From positions 1 to 64,000 of the forward strand of contig JBCBMY010000016.1 of NCBI GenBank assembly GCA_039822045.1: DNA of 64,000 nt, given 5' to 3'. The position numbers were made by a program, and so were the translations under genes. Every line of letters begins with the position of its first letter. The stretch's first letter is position 1. The notes beneath the pieces were generated by a model. That model was not told the origin of the DNA. It did not search any database and saw nothing but the letters and a program-made list of their open reading frames with translations. Of the stretch, positions 41,756 to 50,173 are shown piece after piece. The stretch is from HLUCCA09 sp039822045. GTDB taxonomy: Bacteria; Pseudomonadota; Alphaproteobacteria; Rhodobacterales; Rhodobacteraceae.

Positions 41756-44428
41756 ATGACAGCCCGGACCCGATTCCGCCGGAAGACGTCCGTCTTCTTC
41801 GTCAGCGCCGTGGCGATTGTCGCCTGTATTCTGGCCGTGGGCGCCGCCCTGTCTTGGCAGAGTCTGCAGCAAAAGAGCGATCTGGTGCGTGACGCAATGC
41901 GCACCCGCGCGCTGGAAGTGACGCATCTCATCTCGGCTCAGAGTGGTGGTGCGATCCAATTCGGGCGCGAAAGCGCGTTGGTTGCGCTTTTTCAGAACTC
42001 TCTGAACGCCTCTGACGGCAGCGCTCTGGGAGCGCTGGCCTATTCTACTGCACAGGGATCGGTGGCCGAGGCGGGAACGGTCTCGCGCGAGTTGATGCGC
42101 CTGGCGGAGAGTGCCGCCACAACAGGTGACGTCGCCCTGTCCTCCGAAGCCTACCTTGTGGCGATACCGGTATTGTTCGGCGAGCAGAACGCAGTTGTCG
42201 GCGCCGTTGCAATGGAATGGAGCCCCGAAACAATCCTGGCGGACGTGCGCAAGGTTGCAGGGCGGAGCCTCGCCTTTGCGCTTATGGTGCTCGTCGCATC
42301 GACAGCGGCCGCAACGCTGTTTCTACGTCGCCATCTGTCGCGGCCATTGCTTCGCCTCACGCAGGCAACGCGCGCGATTTCCGGTGGCGACTTCGACGTC
42401 GAGATCCCCGCGGTCCGGCGTGGAGATGAAATCGGCGCCATCGCGCAGGAGCTTTCCACGTTCCGCGACCGGTTCCGCGAGGCCGAGCATCAACGCCGCG
42501 AAAGCGCGTTCAAGAGCGCGGCCGTCGAAGGCACGACCGCGCCGATGCTGATGCTCAACAAGGCTTTCGAAGTTGTCTATCTCAATGACGTTCAGCGGGC
42601 CATCATTCGAGATCTTGCGCCCGAGATCCGCAAGAGCGTGCCTGAATTCGACCCTGCAAAGGTGGAGGGCGAGAGCCTTTCGATCTTCCACGGCGGAAAC
42701 GTGTCGTTCGACGAACTCCTCGATCCGGAAAACCTTCCGCGGACGTTCAGCATGTATATCGGCAAGGCCTTTGTCCGGGTGCATGTCGCAAGTGTCTGGG
42801 ACGGCGACGAGGTGATCGGATATGTGGCCGAAATGGCCGATGTCACCGAAAGAACGCTCACCCGTGCCGTGTTGAATTCTATCGAAGCGGCCCAATTGAC
42901 AGCGCAGTTTGCGCCCGACGGCGCCCTGACCGAGGCCAATGCGCTGTTTGCCGAAACCATGGGCGCGTCTGATCTTGGCAGCCTTCGTGGAAAGACCATC
43001 GGCGAGTTGTTCGATGTCTCGGGCCTGGGCTACGAGACTACGGGCGCACTTTCCGAGGCGCTCACTTCCGGCACGCCCGCGTTTGGAAAGGTCCGGGCAC
43101 GAACCCGCGATGCGGTGCTCGAGGGCAGCCTCAATGGAGTGCTCGACAGTAACGGCGCCCCCATGGCGTTCGTCCTGATCGCCAAAGATGTCACCCGGAG
43201 CGAGCGTGAGGTGGCGGAGGCAGAGCGTCTGCGCGAAGAGATGGAGCGCAGCCAGTCCGAGGTCGTGGATGCGCTGTCCGTCGCGCTGAAATCAGTGAGC
43301 ACCGGCAACCTCACCGCCCGGATCGAAACGCGGTTTGCCGACCGCTACGAAGCCCTGCGCTCTGACTTCAATTCCGCCATTGAAGGCTTGTGCAACGTAG
43401 TCGGATCGGTGTCGGAAATGTCGGCCAACGTACGGAAGGAAGCAGTGGAGATCGCAAGCTCCGCTGACAGCCTGTCAAGCCGCACCGAGCGCACCGCCGC
43501 AACCCTCGAACAGACCGCCGCAGCGCTCGACCAGCTGACCTCGTCGGTCAGTTCGGCGGCCGAAGGGGCGGAGCGCGCCGACACGGTCGTCAGCCATGCG
43601 CGGACCCATGCGACGCAATCGGGTGAGGTGGTGCGCGAGGCGGTCGAGGCGATGTCGGAAATCGAAGGCTCGGCCGGCAAGATCGCCAAGATCATCGACG
43701 TCATCGAAGACATTGCCTTCCAGACCAACCTTCTGGCACTGAATGCCGGGGTCGAGGCGGCCCGTGCCGGCGAGGCCGGGCGCGGCTTCGCCGTTGTCGC
43801 CTCGGAGGTGCGGGCGCTCGCCCAGCGCTCCTCCGATGCGGCACGCGAAATCAACGACCTGATCACGTCATCGGGCGTTCAGGTGCAGCGCGGGGTGCAG
43901 CTTGTCGACCGGGCGGGCAAAGCTCTGGAGCAGATCGTGTCGTCGGTCGGCGAGATCGCCGATCTCGTGGCCGGGATTGCGGTCTCCTCGAAGGAGCAGT
44001 CGACAGGTGTCTCGGAGATCAACACCGCCGTTAATCAGCTTGATCAGGCAACACAGCAAAACGCCGCCATGTTCGAAGAGACGACGGCGGCAAGCCACGC
44101 CCTGACGCAGGTGGCCGAAAGCCTCAACGAGACAGTTGCCCGCTTCGATACCGGAGCGCCGAGGGCGCGCGCCGCCGCCGGGCCGGCCGCACGCATAAGC
44201 AGCGACAGGGTCAGGGCCCCGTCGCCGAGCGCAGATACGGCGGCGACCTCCATTCCGTCTGCGGATCCCGCTGCTGCCTCCTCTCAGGCCTCCGCTCGTG
44301 CCCCGTCCCGAGCCTCGACGACGCAGACCCCAAGCACGCACGCATCGGGAGGCTCCGCCGCCCTTTCGACGGCGGTTGAGGCCCGCAAGACCGTCCCCGA
44401 TGACGACGACGGCTGGGAGGAGTTCTAG
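41756..44428 (+). CDS. Methyl-accepting chemotaxis protein with PAS domains
   Basis: An 890-residue chemoreceptor. TM1 is about residues 12-35, a periplasmic part of about 135 residues follows, and TM2 is near 172-192, then HAMP (SRPLLRLTQATRAISGGDF). Two PAS-like segments lie between about 250 and 480, and a second HAMP-like stretch (SVSTGNLTARIETRF) precedes the signalling domain. The hairpin tip EDIAFQTNLLALNAGVEAAR is at about 651-670 with the MCP signature after it. An Ala/Ser/Pro/Thr-rich linker ends in GWEEF, a CheR/CheB-tethering pentapeptide of the xWxxF type. ATG at 41756 has GGAG upstream. Ligand unknown. Confidence 0.92.
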   Translation: MTARTRFRRKTSVFFVSAVAIVACILAVGAALSWQSLQQKSDLVRDAMRTRALEVTHLISAQSGGAIQFGRESALVALFQNSLNASDGSALGALAYSTAQGSVAEAGTVSRELMRLAESAATTGDVALSSEAYLVAIPVLFGEQNAVVGAVAMEWSPETILADVRKVAGRSLAFALMVLVASTAAATLFLRRHLSRPLLRLTQATRAISGGDFDVEIPAVRRGDEIGAIAQELSTFRDRFREAEHQRRESAFKSAAVEGTTAPMLMLNKAFEVVYLNDVQRAIIRDLAPEIRKSVPEFDPAKVEGESLSIFHGGNVSFDELLDPENLPRTFSMYIGKAFVRVHVASVWDGDEVIGYVAEMADVTERTLTRAVLNSIEAAQLTAQFAPDGALTEANALFAETMGASDLGSLRGKTIGELFDVSGLGYETTGALSEALTSGTPAFGKVRARTRDAVLEGSLNGVLDSNGAPMAFVLIAKDVTRSEREVAEAERLREEMERSQSEVVDALSVALKSVSTGNLTARIETRFADRYEALRSDFNSAIEGLCNVVGSVSEMSANVRKEAVEIASSADSLSSRTERTAATLEQTAAALDQLTSSVSSAAEGAERADTVVSHARTHATQSGEVVREAVEAMSEIEGSAGKIAKIIDVIEDIAFQTNLLALNAGVEAARAGEAGRGFAVVASEVRALAQRSSDAAREINDLITSSGVQVQRGVQLVDRAGKALEQIVSSVGEIADLVAGIAVSSKEQSTGVSEINTAVNQLDQATQQNAAMFEETTAASHALTQVAESLNETVARFDTGAPRARAAAGPAARISSDRVRAPSPSADTAATSIPSADPAAASSQASARAPSRASTTQTPSTHASGGSAALSTAVEARKTVPDDDDGWEEF

Positions 44429-45228
44429 CCTGTGCACGTCGGCGGCTTTGGCACCGACGCGGCGTCTTGAGCGGAGTCGGTTCCCTCCCTTTCGGAGGAC
44501 CGTCCCATTTGCTTGCGCGAGGTTGGCCCCGCCGCCGCTCACCGATCTCTCTCGGCCTCCCGGTCTTGTCGGAAGGGGTGACCTTGAGATCGCTGGCGGC
44601 GCCGGGCTCAAGGCGGGCGTTCTGCAATGCACGAACCTACGAAATCGGATGTCGCAGGACTGCTTGCGCGTGGGGCAATGATGCCACCTTCGTTGGGCTC
44701 TGAGCGCGACGGCGCCTGCAACCTCTGCTGGCGGAGGCCGAGCGCATGCCACTCCACCGGGCGTGTCGGTCGCTCATCGGACAATTGTCGCTGACCCAAG
44801 GCTGTCGCGCGATGCCCAGCCAAGTCGGGCAAGCGATTGTTGCCGTGCCTTATGGCGCCAGGCGCCGGCCGGGCTTGAGATGCCCTCGACACACGATAGG
44901 ACGCCCATGCCGCACGAGGCTCAACGCGGACACGAGAGCTTGGTTGGGATTGGCGGAGCGCTCGATTTGCTCCTTGCGCTGTGCCCCGAAGCGGGTCTTG
45001 CGGGGAAGCTCGAGAAGGCAAGGGCCGTGAGCAGCTAGCGATCTGATGTCCTTCGGGTTGCCGCAGGGGATTGCGTTGGCGCCGACGCGGTTCGGCAGGG
45101 GCTTGCTCCGGAAGACCGATCTGTAGAACCTGCGTTGACGGTAAGGGCACGCAAACGCGGGCGTTATGGGGTGGACCCATCGAAGAGAGCCCAGACCCAG
45201 CAGAACGACGGTGCAGATGGGGGACGCC
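44429..45228. other. 800-base stretch without a supported gene
   Basis: Frames on both strands are short or biased in composition (Arg/Pro/Ser-rich), without recognisable motifs or good ribosome sites. A 305-codon minus-strand frame (44608-45525) overlaps the following real gene and looks spurious. Several short frames at 44750-45120 interrupted by stops could be a decayed gene, but no family was recognised. No hairpin terminator was seen after the chemoreceptor. Confidence 0.45.
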
Positions 45229-46323
45229 ATGATCGAAGCTCTGGTTAAGGCGCGGTCGGCCGCGGCAATGGGGGCCGCTCTTGCCATGCCCGTCCGCGCG
45301 CTTGGACGAGGTTTGGGCAAAACCAAAGGGCGGAGCCGTGGGCGCGCCGTCCGCGACGACGCTCGCCGCAACACCTTCCTGCTTGGGACGGCCGTCGCCC
45401 TGTTGCTGGCCGCGAGCGGCGGCGCGGCGGACGACATCACGATTGGCACCGGGGGCGTAACCGGCGTCTACTACCCGGCCGGTGGAGCGATTTGCAGGCT
45501 GGTCAATCGCGCGCGCGACGAGCATGGCCTGCGGTGCGGAGTTGAGACGACGGGCGGCTCGGTCGAGAATCTCGAGGCCCTGCGCGATGGCTCTTTAGAC
45601 TTCAGCGTCGCCCAGTCTGACTGGCACTACTATGCCTACGAAGGCACCGCCGACTTCGACGGTACCGCCCGGTTCGACGACATGCGGTCGGTCTTCGCGG
45701 TGCATCCAGAGTCTTTCACCGTCGTCACGCGCGCAAGCGCTGGGGTCACTGGCCTTCGCGACCTTGAGGGCCGGCGCGTGAATGTCGGCAACCCGGGCTC
45801 GGGGCAGCGCGCAACGATGGAGGTTCTGATGGCGGCCATGGGCTGGGGCATGGAGAGCTTCGCGGACGCATCGGAACTGGAGGCGGCCGAGCAATCGCGG
45901 GCGCTCTGCGACAACGCAATCGACGCGATGATCTATATCGTCGGCCACCCGTCGGGCGCGATCGAAGATGCCACGACGGGATGCGACGGGCGGCTTTTGG
46001 AGGTGGTCGAGGAGCCAATCTTCGATCTGATCGAGGAGCGGCCCTACTACCGCTCGGTCACCATCCCGGGTGGAACCTATGACGGGAACCCGGATGATGT
46101 GCTTACCATCGGCGTGACCGCAACCTTGGTGACGCGGGCCGATGTGGCAGAGGAGACGGTCCATGCCCTGGTGAGGGTCGTCTTCGACAATTTCGACCAG
46201 TTTCGCAGCCTGCATCCGGCCTTTGCCAATCTAGACCCTCGCGAGATGGCACGGGACGGCCTGTCGGCGCCGCTCCATCCCGGCGCGGCGCGGTATTTTC
46301 GCGAAGTCGGGCTAATCGAATAG
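45229..46323 (+). CDS. TAXI-family TRAP transporter solute-binding protein (no permease nearby)
   Basis: A TAXI-type (TRAP-associated extracytoplasmic immunogenic) solute receptor. The mature domain begins DDITIGTGGVTGVYYPAGGAICRLVN, with VETTGGSVENLEALRDGSLDFSVAQSDW and RRVNVGNPGSGQRATMEVL, all typical. A hydrophobic leader (NTFLLGTAVALLLAA) is preceded by a twin arginine, so Tat export is possible. The first in-frame ATGs (45217, 45229, 45268, 45286) all leave a 25-60 residue basic extension before the leader, so the start is uncertain. TAXI receptors usually sit beside a fused DctQM permease gene; none is in the window. Substrate unknown. Confidence 0.82.
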   Translation: MIEALVKARSAAAMGAALAMPVRALGRGLGKTKGRSRGRAVRDDARRNTFLLGTAVALLLAASGGAADDITIGTGGVTGVYYPAGGAICRLVNRARDEHGLRCGVETTGGSVENLEALRDGSLDFSVAQSDWHYYAYEGTADFDGTARFDDMRSVFAVHPESFTVVTRASAGVTGLRDLEGRRVNVGNPGSGQRATMEVLMAAMGWGMESFADASELEAAEQSRALCDNAIDAMIYIVGHPSGAIEDATTGCDGRLLEVVEEPIFDLIEERPYYRSVTIPGGTYDGNPDDVLTIGVTATLVTRADVAEETVHALVRVVFDNFDQFRSLHPAFANLDPREMARDGLSAPLHPGAARYFREVGLIE

Positions 46324-46349
46324 GTGCGATCGGCACCGATCGAAAATGG

Positions 46350-47096
46350 TCAGCCGGGAAGGCGCGGCGTGTCCCACCGGGTTTCGAGCGCCTCAATCGC
46401 CGAGATGCGCTCGGCCGTCTTAGGGTGGGACAAGAGCCACGCAGGGGTGCCGGCGCCAAGACCACCGGTGAGGTGTTCGAGCTTCGTGAAGAGCGATTTC
46501 TGCGGCGCGGTGCCGATGTCGGCCTTGGTGAGAAGCGCGGCGGCATAGGCGTCGGCCTCATACTCGTCTTGCCGCGAGAGCCGCGCCGCGAGGAGCGACG
46601 TAAGCATGCCCGCAATGAAGACGCCGAGCCCCGGAAGGAACCGGTTCAGCAGGGTCGCCAGAACCATTCGGATGGCATTCTGGCCCGAAAAATCGATCAT
46701 GCGTCGGCGCGCGTGGCCGAGCGCCACGTGGCCGAGCTCGTGGGCGATGACCGAAGACAGCTCCTCGGCCGTGACCTCGCCCGCGCGGTAGCGGTCGTGA
46801 AAACCGCGGGTGAGGAAGATCCGGCCGTCGGGTGCGGCGAGGCCGTTCACCGTGGGGATCTCGTAGATGTGGACCTTGATGCGCTCCAGATCGAGCGCGT
46901 CGGCCATCCGATCGGTGAGCTTCTTCAGCTTCGGATCAGCCAGCTCGGTGGAGCGCGCATCAAGCTCGCGCGCGGTGCGCCAGACCGAGAAGCGGTACAT
47001 GATGAGCCCGTAGGCCAGCATCAGAAGGATCGGGGTGAGCTTGAACATGGGCTGGATATGGGCGGCCCCAGGCCCCTCGACAACCGTGCTTTTCAT
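46350..47096 (-). CDS. M48-family zinc metallopeptidase
   Basis: A 248-residue (or 232 if the second Met at 47048 is used) membrane-associated protease of the M48/HtpX-like family. The zinc motif is HELGHVALGH with the third ligand in EYEADAYA further on. An N-terminal hydrophobic segment (LTPILLMLAYGLIMY) and another after the active site (LPGLGVFIAGMLTSLLA) anchor it. Family homology seems to begin at MFKLTPILL, favouring the shorter start; neither has a clear ribosome site. It converges on the TAXI gene and is divergent from the peroxidase gene. Likely role is membrane protein quality control. Confidence 0.85.
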   Translation of the reverse strand: MKSTVVEGPGAAHIQPMFKLTPILLMLAYGLIMYRFSVWRTARELDARSTELADPKLKKLTDRMADALDLERIKVHIYEIPTVNGLAAPDGRIFLTRGFHDRYRAGEVTAEELSSVIAHELGHVALGHARRRMIDFSGQNAIRMVLATLLNRFLPGLGVFIAGMLTSLLAARLSRQDEYEADAYAAALLTKADIGTAPQKSLFTKLEHLTGGLGAGTPAWLLSHPKTAERISAIEALETRWDTPRLPG

Positions 47097-47225
47097 GCAG
47101 GGCTCACAGGGGCCTCACATCCGGTGATTGCCGGGTCGCTACGGTTCAGGCGCGGGCGCGGCCGATTGGGCCGTTCGACCCGTGCGCGACGCATTCGCGA
47201 TCGCGCGACTGTGGAGGAGCCAGAC

Positions 47226-48701
47226 ATGACTGCAGCCAGCAACCTCAACCCCCATCACGGCGGCGCGGGCCGCCACCCGACACGGGAGTTTCTTGACAGC
47301 CTGAGTGGGCACGAAGACCCGGGAAAGTTCGGGCGGATGTTTCCAACCTTGCCGGCGCTGCATGTCGACGACGCGGCGCTGACGGCCCTGGCCCAGGCGA
47401 TGTTGGACAATGACGCCGCCATCGACGACAACCCCAACATCCCGGCGGGCTTCACATATCTGGGCCAATTCATCGACCACGACATCACGCTCGACCTGAC
47501 CTCGCTCGGCGAGAAGATGCGCGACCCGCGCGGCATTCAGAACTTTCGGACGCCGAGCCTGGACCTCGACAGCCTTTATGGCCGCGGGCCGGACGGCAGC
47601 CCGCACATGTATGCGCGCAACACGGTTGGAAAGTTCCTGATCGGGAAGAACATCACAGTCGACCACGGCAATGTGCAGGGCGAGTTCCGCAACGACCTGC
47701 CGCGCAGCCCCGAGGGACACGCCCTGATCGGCGATCACCGCAACGACGAGAACCTGCTGGTGGCGCAGACGCATCTGGCGTTCCTGAAGTTCCACAACAA
47801 AGTGATGGATCGTCTCGAAGCAGAGGGCGTGGAGGAAGGCGCGCGCTTCGAGCAGGCCCGGCGGATAGTGACCTGGCACTATCAGTGGATCGTTCTGCAC
47901 GATTTCCTTGGACGCCTGACGATGCCGGGGATGGTGGACAAGATCCTTCACGAGGGGCGCAAGTTCTACCGCTTCAAGAAGTTCCCCTATATGCCCGTGG
48001 AGTTTTCCGGCGCGGCCTATCGGCTGGGGCACAGTCAGGTGCGACAGCGCTACAACCACAACCGGATCTTCCCTGATATCGGGTTCAACTTCCTGTTTGG
48101 CTTTACCGGCCTTTCGGGCGAGATCATCGGCGATCTGGCGCCAGAGCCGCCGGCGGGGCCGCTGCCGGTGTCGCGACTGCCGAGCAACTGGATCATCGAC
48201 TGGCGGCAGTTCCACGAGGTGGACGGGGGCGTGGCCCCTCAATCGACGCGCAAGCTCGACGCGTTCCTGGCCTCGGAACTTCACCGTTTGCCGGGCGGGG
48301 GCAACCTTGCCTTCCTCAACCTGCGCCGGGGGGTTCAGCTTGGACTGCCGTCGGGCCAATCGGTGGCCGAGGCGATGGGGATCGCCGATCCGATCACCGC
48401 AGCGGAACTGGCGAGCGGGCCGGATGGCGCGGTGCTCTCGGCGCATGGGCTGCATACGCAGACGCCGCTTTGGTACTACGTGCTGAAGGAAGCGCAGGTG
48501 AAATGCGACGGGCTACGGCTTGGCCCCGTTGGCTCGACCATCGTGGCCGAGGTGCTCGTCGGCCTCGTCCATGGCGACCACCAGTCGTATCTCTGGCAGC
48601 AGGGGCCGGGCTGGCGCCCGACGTTGCCGAGTGCGGTGGCGGGCGAGTTCACGATGGCGGACATGCTGCGCCTCGTGGACGACATCAACCCGATCGGGTG
48701 A
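47226..48701 (+). CDS. Animal-type haem peroxidase family protein
   Basis: A 491-residue protein of the animal haem peroxidase (peroxidase-cyclooxygenase) superfamily. The distal histidine motif is LGQFIDHDITLD near residue 78, with a DSLYGRGPDG calcium-loop-like stretch after it; the proximal side is EFSGAAYRLGHSQVRQRYN near residue 260. A C-terminal GPVGSTIVAEVLVGLVHGD segment is also typical. No signal peptide is visible. ATG at 47226 has GGAGGAG upstream. Bacterial members have been proposed to act in oxidant defence or halide oxidation; the specific reaction is unknown here. A rho-independent terminator follows. Confidence 0.88.
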   Translation: MTAASNLNPHHGGAGRHPTREFLDSLSGHEDPGKFGRMFPTLPALHVDDAALTALAQAMLDNDAAIDDNPNIPAGFTYLGQFIDHDITLDLTSLGEKMRDPRGIQNFRTPSLDLDSLYGRGPDGSPHMYARNTVGKFLIGKNITVDHGNVQGEFRNDLPRSPEGHALIGDHRNDENLLVAQTHLAFLKFHNKVMDRLEAEGVEEGARFEQARRIVTWHYQWIVLHDFLGRLTMPGMVDKILHEGRKFYRFKKFPYMPVEFSGAAYRLGHSQVRQRYNHNRIFPDIGFNFLFGFTGLSGEIIGDLAPEPPAGPLPVSRLPSNWIIDWRQFHEVDGGVAPQSTRKLDAFLASELHRLPGGGNLAFLNLRRGVQLGLPSGQSVAEAMGIADPITAAELASGPDGAVLSAHGLHTQTPLWYYVLKEAQVKCDGLRLGPVGSTIVAEVLVGLVHGDHQSYLWQQGPGWRPTLPSAVAGEFTMADMLRLVDDINPIG

Positions 48702-48708
48702 GCCAATT

Positions 48709-48733
48709 GGGGGCGCCGGCGGCGCCCCCTTTT
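48709..48733 (+). terminator. Rho-independent terminator after the peroxidase gene
   Basis: GGGGGCGCC and GGCGCCCCC form a perfect 9-bp stem with a 3-base loop, followed by TTTT, starting seven bases past the peroxidase stop. The opposite strand lacks a T-run, so it serves the plus strand mainly. Confidence 0.85.
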
Positions 48734-48737
48734 CTGA

Positions 48738-49919
48738 TCATGTCAGAATGCGCATGCCGCGGTCGATCCCTTCCAGGGTGAGCGGGACCATGCGCCCCTC
48801 GAAGATCTGCGAGATCATGCCGACGGACTGGGTATAGCGCCAATGGCGCTCGGGCAGGGGGTTGAGCCAGAGGGTTTGACGCCATTGTTCGCGGGCGCGG
48901 CGCAACCAGGTGTCGCCCGCCTCGGGGTTGTAGTGCTCGTTGGCGCCACCGGGATACAGGATCTCGTAGGGGCTCATCGAGGCATCGCCCACAAAGATGC
49001 ATTTCCAGTCGCCGCCATAGGTGTGCAGCACGTCCCATGTGGGGGTCTGGTCGTTCCAGCGGCGGTGGTTGTCGCGCCAGACGCCTTCGTAGAGGCAATT
49101 GTGAAAGTAGTAATGTTCGAGATGCTTGAATTCGGCCCGGGCCGCCGAGAACAGCTCTTCGACCACCTTGATGTGGTCGTCCATTGAGCCGCCAATATCG
49201 AGGAAAAGGAGCACCTTGACGGCGTTGTGGCGCTCGGGGCGGGTTTGCACGTCGAGATAGCCATGCTCGGCGGTGGCGCGGATCGTGCCGTCGAGGTCGA
49301 GCTCTTCGACCGCACCGGTGCGGGCCCATTGGCGGAGGCGCTTGAGCGCGACCTTGATGTTGCGCGTGCCCAGTTCGACCTGGTCGTCGAGATTGCGGAA
49401 CTCGCGCTTGTCCCACACCTTGACAGCCCGTCGGTGGCGGCTCTCGTCCTGGCCAATGCGCACGCCTTCGGGGTTATAGCCATAGGCGCCGAAGGGGGAG
49501 GTGCCGGCGGTGCCGATCCATTTGTTGCCGCCCTGGTGGCGGCCCTTCTGTTCGGCCAGCCGCTCCTTGAGGGTTTCCATCAGCTTGTCGAACCCGCCGA
49601 GCGCCTCGATCTCGGCCATCTCTTCGGGGCTGAGCGTTTTCTCGGCGAGCTTGCGGAGCCAGTCTTCGGGCAGCTCCATCGCGGTGACGAGTTCGTCAAG
49701 CGAAATGGCCTCGATGCCCTTGAACGCTTCGGAGAATGCGCGATCGAACCGGTCGAGGTGGCGTTCGTCCTTCACCATGGCGGCGCGCGCGAGGTAGTAG
49801 AAGGCATCGACGTCGTAGGTGGCGAGGCCCGCGGCGAGCCCCTCGAGGAAGCTCAGATACTCGCGGAGCGAGACCGGCACGCCGGTGCGGCGGAGGGCGT
49901 CGAAGAACGGAAGGAACAT
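48738..49919 (-). CDS. VWA-domain CoxE-family protein (stand-alone)
   Basis: A 393-residue protein of the CoxE-type VWA group common in proteobacteria. The N-terminus MFLPFFDALRRTGVPVSLREYLSFLEGL is characteristic; the VWA domain starts at LLFLDIGGSMDDHIKV near residue 225, a MIDAS with glycine in place of the second serine. GGDWKCIFVGDASMSPYEI follows. Relatives are usually next to a MoxR ATPase that they partner; no such gene is adjacent here, though the cox-like pair lies 25 kb away. Start chosen at 49919 where homology begins. Function unknown, probably maturation of another protein. Confidence 0.85.
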   Translation of the reverse strand: MFLPFFDALRRTGVPVSLREYLSFLEGLAAGLATYDVDAFYYLARAAMVKDERHLDRFDRAFSEAFKGIEAISLDELVTAMELPEDWLRKLAEKTLSPEEMAEIEALGGFDKLMETLKERLAEQKGRHQGGNKWIGTAGTSPFGAYGYNPEGVRIGQDESRHRRAVKVWDKREFRNLDDQVELGTRNIKVALKRLRQWARTGAVEELDLDGTIRATAEHGYLDVQTRPERHNAVKVLLFLDIGGSMDDHIKVVEELFSAARAEFKHLEHYYFHNCLYEGVWRDNHRRWNDQTPTWDVLHTYGGDWKCIFVGDASMSPYEILYPGGANEHYNPEAGDTWLRRAREQWRQTLWLNPLPERHWRYTQSVGMISQIFEGRMVPLTLEGIDRGMRILT

Positions 49920-49980
49920 GAGCTGAGGGTAGGGCAGGGGGCCGGATGGGTAAAGCGGCGGCCCGCCCACTGGAGAGGGC

Positions 49981-50145
49981 CTAGAGGAGCGCCTCGATCG
50001 CTAGGGTTGCGAAGAGGCCAAAGAGCGCGAAGGCGATGGCGTGGGCGGCGCCGTATTGCACCATGTCGGCCACCTTGCCGCCGCGCGCGCGGGCGCGCCA
50101 GGCGCCGAGGCCCGCGCCGATCACGGCCGTTGCGATCACGATCAT
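49981..50145 (-). CDS. 54-residue membrane microprotein
   Basis: A short gene with an excellent ribosome site (GGGGAG six bases before the ATG at 50145) and a TAG stop at 49981-49983. The product starts MIVIATAVIGAGLGAWRARA and ends in a second hydrophobic segment (HAIAFALFGLFATLAIEALL), so it is predicted to span the membrane twice with a basic loop (RARARGGK) between. Similar tiny hypothetical proteins occur next to the CoxE-family gene in related bacteria, to my recollection. It lies between the DUF2927 lipoprotein and CoxE-family genes on the same strand. Function unknown. Confidence 0.65.
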   Translation of the reverse strand: MIVIATAVIGAGLGAWRARARGGKVADMVQYGAAHAIAFALFGLFATLAIEALL

Positions 50146-50173
50146 GGCTCACTCCCCGCTCGGTCGGGGGCAG

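Noticed and set aside
44608..45525. 305-codon minus-strand frame
   Set aside because: Low-complexity Arg/Pro/Ser-rich translation overlapping the start of the TAXI receptor; no recognised domain.
48709..48733. Bidirectional terminator
   Set aside because: T-run is present only on the plus-strand side of the stem.
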